10,444 nt of DNA from DASTHS01 sp035718085 (GTDB taxonomy: Bacteria; Actinomycetota; Acidimicrobiia; Acidimicrobiales; Palsa-688): assembly GCA_035718085.1 (NCBI GenBank), contig DASTHS010000178.1, positions 1 to 10,444 of the forward strand, read 5' to 3'. Below the pieces are notes generated by a model that did not search any database, was not told the origin of the DNA, and was given only the letters and a program-made list of their open reading frames with translations. Shown here piece by piece: positions 1 to 6,405 of the stretch (position 1 is the stretch's first letter; every line of letters begins with the position of its first letter). A program made the position numbers and the translations under genes.

Positions 1-214
1 GGGACCCGAACTTCACCTTGCCGTCAGCCAGGGAGAACAGCGTGTCGTCCTTGCCCCGGCCGACGTTGGCGCCGGGGTGGAAGTGGGTGCCGCGCTGGCG
101 GACGATGATGCCGCCGGGGCGGATCACCTCACCGTCGAACACCTTCACGCCGAGGCGCTGGGCGTTGGAGTCGCGGCCGTTGCGGGTGGACCCGCCACCT
201 TTGGTCTTGGACAT
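1..214 (-). CDS. rpmA: 50S ribosomal protein L27, N-terminal part (cut by window edge)
   Basis: L27 is a large-subunit ribosomal protein whose flexible N-terminus reaches the peptidyl-transferase centre. The visible 71 codons begin MSKTKGGGSTRNGRDSNAQR and continue through GVKVFDGEVI, GGIIVRQRGT and FHPGANVGRGKDDTLF, which is the canonical L27 sequence. There is no N-terminal extension of the Firmicutes kind that needs proteolytic removal. The ATG at 214-212 is preceded by an AGGGAG ribosome binding site (225-220) with 5 nt spacing, which overlaps the rplU stop codon. The gene runs off the left edge, so roughly the last dozen residues are missing. It lies 9 bp after rplU with no ysxB-like protease gene between, consistent with the absence of an N-terminal extension. 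It is certainly co-transcribed with rplU. Confidence 0.97.
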   Translation of the reverse strand, partial: MSKTKGGGSTRNGRDSNAQRLGVKVFDGEVIRPGGIIVRQRGTHFHPGANVGRGKDDTLFSLADGKVKFGS

Positions 215-223
215 CGGTGCTCC

Positions 224-532
224 CTACTTCGAGATGCCGGTGATCTCGATCTGGGTGTAGTGCTGCCGGTGACCCCACTTGCGCCGGCCCCGGGTCTTCG
301 GCTTGTACGTGTAGCCGTGGATCTTCGGCCCCTTGGTCTCACCGACCACCCGGGCCGAGACCCGGGCGCCGCCGAGCTGCGCCGGGCCGGCGAGCACGGT
401 TTCACCATCGACGAGGAGCACGGGCGTGAAGTCGACCGTCTCGCCCTCGGCGAGGTGCAGGAGCTCGACCGAGAGGGTCTGCCCCTCTTCGACGCGCTCC
501 TGCTTGCCACCTGTTGCGATCACGGCGTACAC
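224..532 (-). CDS. rplU: 50S ribosomal protein L21
   Basis: L21 is a large-subunit protein that binds 23S rRNA. The 102-residue product has the family's usual length. It starts YAVIATGGKQ after the initiator and carries the L21 signature near the C-terminus (YKPKTRGRRKWGHRQ followed by YTQIEI, about residues 75-97). The start is GTG at 532-530. No Shine-Dalgarno sequence is visible in front of it (the preceding bases read CTCCGACTC), but a TAGCAT box lies 9 nt upstream, which fits a leaderless message better than a long leader. The stop TAG at 226-224 sits inside the ribosome binding site of rpmA, so the two genes form a tight pair. The gene lies 54 bp downstream of the RNase E/G gene, with inverted repeats in the spacer. 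Confidence 0.98.
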   Translation of the reverse strand: MYAVIATGGKQERVEEGQTLSVELLHLAEGETVDFTPVLLVDGETVLAGPAQLGGARVSARVVGETKGPKIHGYTYKPKTRGRRKWGHRQHYTQIEITGISK

Positions 533-570
533 GAGTCGGAGATGCTACAGCACCGGGGGCGGTGCCGGCA
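533..570 (-). promoter_or_regulatory. Possible promoter of a leaderless rplU-rpmA transcript
   Basis: On the minus strand a TAGCAT hexamer (547-542) fits the actinobacterial -10 pattern TAnnnT. It ends 9 nt before the rplU GTG, so a start site 6-9 nt downstream would fall at or within 3 nt of the start codon. The lack of a Shine-Dalgarno sequence agrees with leaderless translation. No convincing -35 box is seen about 17 bp upstream, where the sequence is TGCCGG. This is inference from one short motif. Read-through from rne remains possible. Confidence 0.35.
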
Positions 571-585
571 CCCGCCTCGGGCGGG
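550..585 (-). terminator. Clustered inverted repeats after rne (possible terminator or leader structure)
   Basis: Directly after the rne stop the minus strand can form CCCGCC-CGA-GGCGGG (585-571), the perfect palindrome GGTGCCGGCACC (572-561) and GCACCG-CCCC-CGGTGC (565-550). The last two share bases and are mutually exclusive. No run of T follows, so a classical intrinsic terminator is not shown. U-tract-poor hairpins are common terminator candidates in high-GC actinomycetes. In GC-rich DNA short stems also arise by chance. Confidence 0.35.
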
Positions 586-586
586 G

Positions 587-2482
587 TCAGTCGAGCAGCG
601 CCTGGTCGAAGACCAGCCCCCGCCCGTTGCAGGTGGGGCAGCTCTGGCTGAACGACTCGACCAGGCCCTCCGAGACCCGCTTGCGGGTCATCTCGACCAG
701 CCCCAGCTCGGAGATGTCGAAGACCTGGGTGCGGGTCTTGTCCCGGGCCAGGGCGGCCCGGAACGTCTCCATGACCTGGCGGCGGTTGCCGGCGATCTCC
801 ATGTCGATGAAGTCGATGACGATGATCCCGCCGATGTCGCGCAGGCGCAGCTGGTGGGCGATCTCCTCGGCCGCCTCGAGGTTGTTGCGGAAGACCGTCT
901 CCTCGAGGTTGGAGCTGCCGACGTTCTTGCCGGTGTTCACGTCGATGACGGTGAGCGCCTCGGTGCGCTCGATGATCAGCGAGCCGCCCGACGGCAGCCA
1001 CACCTTGCGGTCGAGCGCCTTGTGCACCTGCTCGTGGACGTGGAAGCGCTCGAACGGCGGCAGCGGGTCGTCGCTGTCGGAGGCCAGTTCGACGCGGTCG
1101 GCGAGCTCGGGGCTGATGGTGGCGACGTAGTCGCGCACCTCTTCGAAGAGGGCCTGGTCGTCGATGACCACCCCGCGGTAATCCCGGTTGAACTCCTCGC
1201 GGATGACCCGCACCGCCATGTCCGGCTCGCGGTAGAGCAGGGCCGGCGTCTTGGCGGTGGCCGCCAGGGCCTCGATGCGCTCCCACTGCGAGAGCAGGCG
1301 GCGCACGTCGCGCTGCAGCTCGTCGGGGTCGGCGCCCTCGGCAGCGGTGCGCACGATGAGCCCGTGGCCGGGCTGGCGCACCTCGTCGAGGATGCGCCGG
1401 AGGCGCTTGCGCTCGTCGTCGGGCAGCCGCTTGCTGATGCCGTAGGTGTCGCTGCCGGGGATGAGCACCACGAACCGGCCGGGCAGCGACACCTCCTGGG
1501 TGAGGCGTGCCCCTTTGGTGCCGATGGGGTTCTTGGTGACCTGGCACAGCACCGTCTGGCCGTTCTTCAGCAGCTGCTCGATGCGGGCGTCCTTCGCCGG
1601 CCCCGACAGGTTGCCCCGGGTCGGCTTGGCGCCCCCCGCCGGCGCCTCGAGGTCGTCGCGGTCGTAGCGCACGTCGCCGCGGTAGAGCACGGCGTTCTTC
1701 GGCGTGCCGATGTCGATGAAGGCCGCCTCCATGCCAGGCAGCACGTTCTGCACCCGGCCGAGGTAGATGTTGCCGTCGATCTGGTTGGCGTCGTCGGTGG
1801 GCCGGCTGACGTAGTGCTCGATGAGCGTGCGGCCCTCGAGCACGGCGATCTGGGTGGCCTGCGGCGTCTTGTGGACGACCATGAGGTAGCGGCCGACGGG
1901 CCGCCCCTTGCGCTCGCGGCCCCGGCGGGCCTCGACCGGCTCGGCGTCCACCCGGTCGCCCAGGTCGTCGTCACGCAGCACCGCCTCGACGGGCGCGGGG
2001 ACCGGCCGGCGGGGGGCGGGGCGATCGCCGCGCTCGGCGCGCCCGCCGCGGGCCCGCCGGCGCTTCTTGCCCGCTCCCCCACCGCCGTCGTCGGCGGCGC
2101 CTGCCGGCGGTGCGGGCGCCGGGCGGGTGTCGCCGATGCGGGGACGGGCCGGCCCACCGGCGGCGGGGACCACGGCGGCCGCCGACCCCGGCGCCGTCGA
2201 ACCGGGCGCGCCGCCCCGGCCGAGCGGTGCGGGGCCGCCGGCTACGGCGCTGGCCGGGCGCTCGACGCCGGCGTCACCTGCCGGGCCGTCGCCGGCCCCT
2301 GCGCCGCCGTCACCCCCGTTGTCGGCGGGGTCGCCGGGGCGCCCGGTGCGGGTCCGCCCGCCGCGCGAGCCGCGGCGGCGCTTGCGGGCCTGGCCGTCGG
2401 GGCCGGGGGGCGGGGGCGTCGGCGACGGCGAGCCGGTCGGCTCGGGTGTCGGCCCCGGAAGGGGCGTCGCCGCGTCGGACAT
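587..2482 (-). CDS. rne: Ribonuclease E/G family endoribonuclease with long N-terminal arm
   Basis: This single-strand-specific endoribonuclease processes rRNA/tRNA precursors and starts mRNA decay. The ATG at 2482 gives 631 residues and has a perfect GAGGAGG 7 nt upstream; a TTG two codons earlier lies too close to that site. Residues 1-198 are a disordered Arg/Pro/Gly/Ala-rich arm. The S1 domain follows (GNIYLGRVQNVLPGMEAAFIDIG, about 237-259, quoted in part: NIYLGRVQNVLPGMEAAF). The 5'-monophosphate sensor residues Arg378 and Thr379 lie in LIVRTA. The DNase I-like catalytic core carries DVNTGK (Asp514) and IDFIDM (Asp557), the two magnesium ligands. The zinc-link CPTC (615-618) bridges subunits. 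The protein ends 13 residues later, so there is no C-terminal degradosome scaffold as in E. coli. The N-terminal arm is the layout known from Streptomyces and mycobacteria. Family assignment is certain; the rne versus rng name is a convention. Confidence 0.96.
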   Translation of the reverse strand: MSDAATPLPGPTPEPTGSPSPTPPPPGPDGQARKRRRGSRGGRTRTGRPGDPADNGGDGGAGAGDGPAGDAGVERPASAVAGGPAPLGRGGAPGSTAPGSAAAVVPAAGGPARPRIGDTRPAPAPPAGAADDGGGGAGKKRRRARGGRAERGDRPAPRRPVPAPVEAVLRDDDLGDRVDAEPVEARRGRERKGRPVGRYLMVVHKTPQATQIAVLEGRTLIEHYVSRPTDDANQIDGNIYLGRVQNVLPGMEAAFIDIGTPKNAVLYRGDVRYDRDDLEAPAGGAKPTRGNLSGPAKDARIEQLLKNGQTVLCQVTKNPIGTKGARLTQEVSLPGRFVVLIPGSDTYGISKRLPDDERKRLRRILDEVRQPGHGLIVRTAAEGADPDELQRDVRRLLSQWERIEALAATAKTPALLYREPDMAVRVIREEFNRDYRGVVIDDQALFEEVRDYVATISPELADRVELASDSDDPLPPFERFHVHEQVHKALDRKVWLPSGGSLIIERTEALTVIDVNTGKNVGSSNLEETVFRNNLEAAEEIAHQLRLRDIGGIIVIDFIDMEIAGNRRQVMETFRAALARDKTRTQVFDISELGLVEMTRKRVSEGLVESFSQSCPTCNGRGLVFDQALLD

Positions 2483-2497
2483 GGGCAAACCTCCTCA
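2483..2497 (-). promoter_or_regulatory. Strong ribosome binding site of rne, overlapping the upstream stop
   Basis: The minus strand reads TGAGGAGG followed by 7 nt and the rne ATG. The GAGGAGG (2496-2490) is the best Shine-Dalgarno match in the window, and its first bases are part of the TGA stop of the DUF2344 gene (2497-2495). It decides the ATG at 2482 over the TTG at 2488 and implies translational coupling of the two genes. Confidence 0.8.
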
Positions 2498-3217
2498 TGA
2501 CGCACGCTCCACGGCGTGCGGTGCGTGCGTCGCTGCGGGCGGCCCGTCGAGGGGCTCGCACCGCGCGCCGTCGCGCCAGATCCACTGGTGTTGCCTGCGC
2601 ACGCCGTGCTCGACGAGGTCACCACCGAACGCGGTGACCACGTCGCCGGGACGCAGCCCACGGGGCTTGGTGGCGAGCTCCGCCTCCAGCCACCCCCCGT
2701 CGGCCACGCGCAGGTCGAAGATGCCGGGGCGGATGTCCTCGACGACATCGTTCCCCTTGTGCCGCCGCACGACGGGCGCGGCGGTGGTGCCGAGGAGGGC
2801 CTCGACGCGCTCGGCCAGCTCCCCGGTCGCCACCGGGTCGGCGACGTCGGGTCGCCGGGCCGTGAACCGCCACGTGCACGAGGTGACGTCCTCCTGCAGT
2901 GACGGGGTGCGCGGGTCGATCACCCCGACCGCGGTGGCGTCGACGCCGACCGGCAGGGCGGCGGAGAGCACCGCCGGCAGGTCGTCGGGGACCGCGGCGC
3001 CCTCGACCAGATCGAGGTCGAGGTACTCGGCGACCGATTCGTGGCCGGTGGGCAGGGCGAGGCCGAAGCTCACCTTGGGTCGGGGGGAGAAGCCCTCCGA
3101 GTAGGCGAGGGGCAGCCCGATGCGCCGGAACGCCCGCTCCCACATGCGGGCCACGTCGCGGTGGCTGGTGAAGCGCACCTTGCCGACCTTGGCGAAGCGC
3201 ACCCGCACCCTGGTCAC
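2495..3217 (-). CDS. DUF2344 / TIGR03936 radical SAM-associated protein
   Basis: The product has 240 residues, the usual length for this family. The signature is clear at the N-terminus: VRFAKVGKVRFTSHRD (residues 6-21), then LPLAYSEGFSPRPKVSFGLA (35-54) and LPTGHES with EYLDLDL. The rest is a less conserved mixed domain ending in a polar Ala/His/Pro tail. The GTG at 3217 forms a GTGA 4-bp overlap with the stop of the radical SAM gene, which fixes this start; another GTG three codons on cannot be excluded. Family function is unknown. In other bacteria the domain is encoded next to, or fused to, the TIGR03960 radical SAM protein, so it probably acts as its partner. The neighbouring RNase and ribosomal genes hint at an RNA or translation substrate, but that is only context. 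The stop overlaps the rne ribosome binding site. Confidence 0.9.
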   Translation of the reverse strand: MTRVRVRFAKVGKVRFTSHRDVARMWERAFRRIGLPLAYSEGFSPRPKVSFGLALPTGHESVAEYLDLDLVEGAAVPDDLPAVLSAALPVGVDATAVGVIDPRTPSLQEDVTSCTWRFTARRPDVADPVATGELAERVEALLGTTAAPVVRRHKGNDVVEDIRPGIFDLRVADGGWLEAELATKPRGLRPGDVVTAFGGDLVEHGVRRQHQWIWRDGARCEPLDGPPAATHAPHAVERAS

Positions 3218-5157
3218 CGGGTCACCCCGAGGGTCACCGGCACGGGGCCGCCGGGCCGGCCGAGGCCCTGGCCGGTGCCCTGGCTGCCCCCGGCGGGCGG
3301 GACGGGCGACGCCACGACGTGCTCCAGGCCGAAGCCGGTGCACGCCCCGCAGTCGTAGCAGGGCGTCCAGCGGCAGTCTTCGGTGCCCGACGCCACCAGG
3401 GCCGCCTGCCACTCGTCCCAGAGGAAGTCCGGGTGCAGGCCGGCCGACACGTGCGCCCAGGGCAGCACCTCGTCGCGGTCACGGTCGCGGTGCACGTACC
3501 AGTCGATCGACAGGCCGTGGGCGGCCATGGCGTCGGTCCAGCGGTCGAGGTCGAAGTGCTCCGACCACTCCTGGAAGGTGCCGCCGCGACGCCACACCTC
3601 TTCGATGACCGCACCGATGCGGCGGTCGCCGCGGCTGGCGATGCCCTCGGCCAGGCTGGCGCGCGGGTCGTGCCAGCGCAGCTGGGTGCCCCGGTCCCGG
3701 CGGGTGGCCTCCCGCAGCAGCCCGACCTTGCGGCCCAGGTCGGCGACGGTGTCCTGCCCGAACCACTGGAACGGGGTCTGCGGCTTGGGCACGAACCCGC
3801 CGACCGAGGCGGTCACCGACGCCCCCTTGGTGTGGCGTCGGCCGACCGCCACGCAGGTGCGGGCCAGCTCGGCGATGCCGAGCACGTCGTCGTCGGTCTC
3901 GGTGGGCAGACCGATGAGGAAGTACAGCTTGACGCGGCGCCAGCCCTGCGAGAACGCCGACTCGACGGCGCCGTAGAGGTCGTCCTCGGTGATCAGCTTG
4001 TTGATGACCTGGCGCATGCGCCAGGTGCCCCCCTCGGGGGCGAAGGTGAGGCCGGTGCGGCGCACCTTCTGGATCTCGCTGGCCACCCCGACGGTGAACG
4101 CGTCGACGCGCAAGCTGGGCAGGCTCACTCCCACCTGGCCGGCGCAGGTCGGGTCGTTGACGATGCCCGAGACCACCTCGTCGATGCCCGAGAAGTCGGC
4201 GCTCGACAACGAGGTGAGGCTGACCTCGTCGTAGCCGGTCCGGGCCAGGCCGTCGGCGACCATCTGGCGCACCTGCGCGGCCGGGCGCTCGCGCACCGGC
4301 CGGGTGATCATGCCGGCCTGGCAGAACCGGCAGCCGCGGGTGCAACCCCGGAAGATCTCGACGTTGAGGCGGTCGTGCACCACCTCGGTGAGGGGCACCA
4401 GCTGCGACTTCGGGTACGGCCACGCCGCCAGGTCGGCGATGGTGCGCTTCTCGACCACGGCGGGCACGTCGGCGTGCCGGGGGGTGACCGCGACGAGGCG
4501 GGGCCCGTCGTAGGTGACCTCGTACATCGACGGCACGTAGACGCCGGGCACCCGGGCCAGGTCGTGGAGCAGCCGTTCCCGGCTGCCGGGCCCCCGCCCA
4601 CCGGCCTTCCAGGCGGCGACGGCCTCGGTGATCTCGGCGACGACCTCCTCGCCGTCGCCGATGGCGAAGGCGTCCACGAAGTCGGCCAGCGGCTCGGGGT
4701 TGTAGGTGCAGTGGCCGCCGGCGATCACCAGGGGGTGCTCGGGGCCTCGCTCGGCCGCCCGCACGGGCACGCCGGCCAGGTCGATGCAGTTGAGCACGTT
4801 GGTGTAGACCAGCTCGGCGGACAGGTTGAACGCCAGCACGTCGAACGCGGCGGCGGGCCGGTGGGTGTCGACGCTGAAGAGGGGCACGCGCCGCCCGCGC
4901 ATCGCCGCCTCCATGTCGGTCCACGGCGCGTAGCTGCGCTCGGCGACGGCGTCGTCGCGCTCGTTCAAGATCTCGTAGAGGATCTGCAGGCCCTGGTTGG
5001 GCAGCCCCACCTCGTAGGCGTCGGGGTACAGCAGCAGCCACGCCGCCTTGTGGGCGGCGTGCACCGGGCGGCGGGCCCCGTCTTCGCAGCCGATGTAGCG
5101 GGCCGGCTTCTGCACGCCGGCGAGCAGCGGCTCGACCTCCGACCAGATGCTCGTCAT
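3214..5157 (-). CDS. TIGR03960 family radical SAM protein with B12-binding-like N-terminal region
   Basis: The 647-residue product is full length for the family. The N-terminal region (about 20-230) resembles the cobalamin-binding-like fold found before radical SAM domains (YPDAYEVGLPNQGLQILYEI, then IAGGHCTYNPEP and AIGDGEEVV). I see no DxHxxG cobalamin ligand motif in it. The radical SAM core begins near 260 with CTRGCRFC: Cys272, Cys276 and Cys279 are the CxxxCxxC ligands of the 4Fe-4S cluster. TFAPEGGTWRMR (371-382) and LYFLIGLPTETDDD (411-424) are further core strands. A second cysteine set, Cys595, 600, 603 and 606 (Cx4Cx2Cx2C), may hold another cluster or zinc. A Gly/Pro-rich tail of about 30 residues ends the protein. 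The ATG at 5157 has AAGGTGG 7 nt upstream. The substrate is unknown; the DUF2344 gene that follows is its likely partner. Confidence 0.92.
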   Translation of the reverse strand: MTSIWSEVEPLLAGVQKPARYIGCEDGARRPVHAAHKAAWLLLYPDAYEVGLPNQGLQILYEILNERDDAVAERSYAPWTDMEAAMRGRRVPLFSVDTHRPAAAFDVLAFNLSAELVYTNVLNCIDLAGVPVRAAERGPEHPLVIAGGHCTYNPEPLADFVDAFAIGDGEEVVAEITEAVAAWKAGGRGPGSRERLLHDLARVPGVYVPSMYEVTYDGPRLVAVTPRHADVPAVVEKRTIADLAAWPYPKSQLVPLTEVVHDRLNVEIFRGCTRGCRFCQAGMITRPVRERPAAQVRQMVADGLARTGYDEVSLTSLSSADFSGIDEVVSGIVNDPTCAGQVGVSLPSLRVDAFTVGVASEIQKVRRTGLTFAPEGGTWRMRQVINKLITEDDLYGAVESAFSQGWRRVKLYFLIGLPTETDDDVLGIAELARTCVAVGRRHTKGASVTASVGGFVPKPQTPFQWFGQDTVADLGRKVGLLREATRRDRGTQLRWHDPRASLAEGIASRGDRRIGAVIEEVWRRGGTFQEWSEHFDLDRWTDAMAAHGLSIDWYVHRDRDRDEVLPWAHVSAGLHPDFLWDEWQAALVASGTEDCRWTPCYDCGACTGFGLEHVVASPVPPAGGSQGTGQGLGRPGGPVPVTLGVTR

Positions 5158-5178
5158 GACCGCGCCACCTTACCGTCG

Positions 5179-5202
5179 GGCCCCGGCCCGCCCCCCGGGA
5201 CC
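5179..5202 (-). terminator. Hairpin in the rodA / radical SAM gene spacer
   Basis: Just after the rodA stop the minus strand reads GGTCCCGG, an 8-nt C/G loop, then CCGGGGCC. This gives an 8-bp stem with one U-G wobble. No T-run follows. The site would suit partial termination between the cell-shape genes and the next group, but a chance GC-rich repeat is possible. Confidence 0.33.
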
Positions 5203-5206
5203 GTGG

Positions 5207-6379
5207 TCAGCTGAACCGGCGCATGCGCACGTTGAGCACCAGGCCGATGCCGGCGAAGCACGCCAGCTCGGCCGAGCCGCCGTAGCTCATGAACGGCAGC
5301 GGGATGCCGGCGATCGGCATGATGCCCATGGTCATGCCCATGTTCTCGAAGATCTGGAACACCAGCATGCCCAGCACCCCGATGCAGATCAGGGTGCCGA
5401 CCTGGTCACGCGCCAGGGCCGCGGCGCGCCAGATGCGCCATGCCACCACCGCGAAGAGGGCCAGCAGCAGGCCCGACCCGACCAGGCCGACCTGCTCACC
5501 GACGGCGGTGAAGATGAAGTCGGTGCGCTGCTCGGGCACGTAGCTGAGGTTGGTCTGGGTGCCCTTGCCGATGCCCTTGCCGAGCAGCCCGCCGTCGCCG
5601 ATGGTGATCTTCGACTCGGCCAGGTTGTACTGGGTCTGCCCGGCGGCGGTCGCCAGCAGCTTCGTGTTCGGCTGATCGGGGGTGTTGACGAACGAGGTCA
5701 GCCGGTCGCGCTGGTAGGTCTTCAAGACCCCGAAGTGCACCACGCCGAACATGCCCACCACCGTGACGAGGGCGAGCACGGCGAGGTGCCGCCCGGGCGT
5801 CCCCCCGACGACGAGCACGCCGAGCAGCACCGCAGCCAGCACCAGGGCACTACCGAGGTCGGGCTGCTTGTAGATCAGGGCGAAGGGGATGGCGGCCAGG
5901 GCGAGCAGCACGGCCAGCGACCGGGTGGTCAATCGGCCCCGGTGCTGGGCGGTGTAGGCGGCCAGGGCCAGGATCAGGCCGATCTTGGCGAACTCGGAGG
6001 GCTCGAACTGGTACGAGCCGAACTGGAACCACGCCTGGGCGCCCTTGGACTTGTGGCCCACGACGTAGACGGCCATGAGCATCAGCACCGACAACCCGTA
6101 GATGGCGACGGCCCAGTCACGGAAGCGCCGGTAGTCGATGGCGGCGAGCACCCCCATCACCACCACGCCGAGCACGAGGAAGATCGCCTGCTTCTTCGCG
6201 TAGTAGGTGGGGGCGAGGCCCTGGATCTGCAGCTGGTCGCGGGTGGCGGTGTAGATCATCAGCACGCCGAACGCGGCGATGGCCACCGTGGCCAGCACGA
6301 GGGCGACGTCGAGGTGCAGCCACGTCGAGGTCGCGCTGGTGCGGCGCGGTGCCCGGTTCCCGGGGGCGGGGCTGATCAT
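5207..6379 (-). CDS. rodA: Rod-shape SEDS peptidoglycan glycosyltransferase RodA
   Basis: RodA is a polytopic membrane enzyme that polymerises lipid II into glycan strands in the elongasome, together with PBP2. The 390-residue product is of normal length and shows the regular run of hydrophobic segments expected for about ten membrane spans, after a short basic cytoplasmic N-terminus. SEDS landmarks are AWFQFGSYQFEPSEFAKI (Trp117 and PSE), QPDLGSAL (172-179), RTDFIF with Asp287 (the conserved aspartate of the extracellular loop needed for activity), and the RodA-type signature NMGMTMGIMPIAGIPLPF followed by MSYGGS (346-369). The ATG at 6379 has GGAG 8 nt upstream. It lies 22 bp after mrdA, and a 9-codon frame bridges the two genes. 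FtsW is the alternative family name, but the signature and the mreBCD/PBP2 context indicate RodA. Confidence 0.97.
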   Translation of the reverse strand: MISPAPGNRAPRRTSATSTWLHLDVALVLATVAIAAFGVLMIYTATRDQLQIQGLAPTYYAKKQAIFLVLGVVVMGVLAAIDYRRFRDWAVAIYGLSVLMLMAVYVVGHKSKGAQAWFQFGSYQFEPSEFAKIGLILALAAYTAQHRGRLTTRSLAVLLALAAIPFALIYKQPDLGSALVLAAVLLGVLVVGGTPGRHLAVLALVTVVGMFGVVHFGVLKTYQRDRLTSFVNTPDQPNTKLLATAAGQTQYNLAESKITIGDGGLLGKGIGKGTQTNLSYVPEQRTDFIFTAVGEQVGLVGSGLLLALFAVVAWRIWRAAALARDQVGTLICIGVLGMLVFQIFENMGMTMGIMPIAGIPLPFMSYGGSAELACFAGIGLVLNVRMRRFS

Positions 6380-6405
6380 CGGGTCGTCTCCGTCACACTG
6401 GTCAT
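6376..6405 (-). other. Nine-codon bridging frame between mrdA and rodA
   Basis: An ATG overlapping the mrdA stop (ATGA, 6405-6402) opens a frame reading MTSVTETTR. It stops at TGA 6378-6376, which overlaps the rodA ATG (again ATGA). It could act as a coupling relay for ribosomes moving from mrdA to rodA, or be the remnant of an older rodA start in another frame. A frame this short can arise by chance, and no product is claimed. Confidence 0.3.

Noticed and set aside
1995..2480. Low-complexity GC-rich stretch that could be a repeat array or recombination site
   Set aside because: It codes for the disordered N-terminal arm of RNase E/G; I see no unit repeated with regular spacing.
77..2500. 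Plus-strand open frame of 807 codons opposite rplU and rne
   Set aside because: Composition is the Leu/Val/Gly/Asp/His-rich pattern of an antisense shadow in high-GC DNA. The minus strand holds proteins with catalytic motifs over the same stretch.
3218..3412. Upstream extension of the DUF2344 frame to 305 residues
   Set aside because: The extra 65 residues are an out-of-frame reading of the radical SAM gene end, and the family signature begins directly after the GTG at 3217.
3319..5214. Plus-strand open frame of 631 codons opposite the radical SAM gene
   Set aside because: Same shadow composition, with no domain, ribosome binding site or neighbour to support it.
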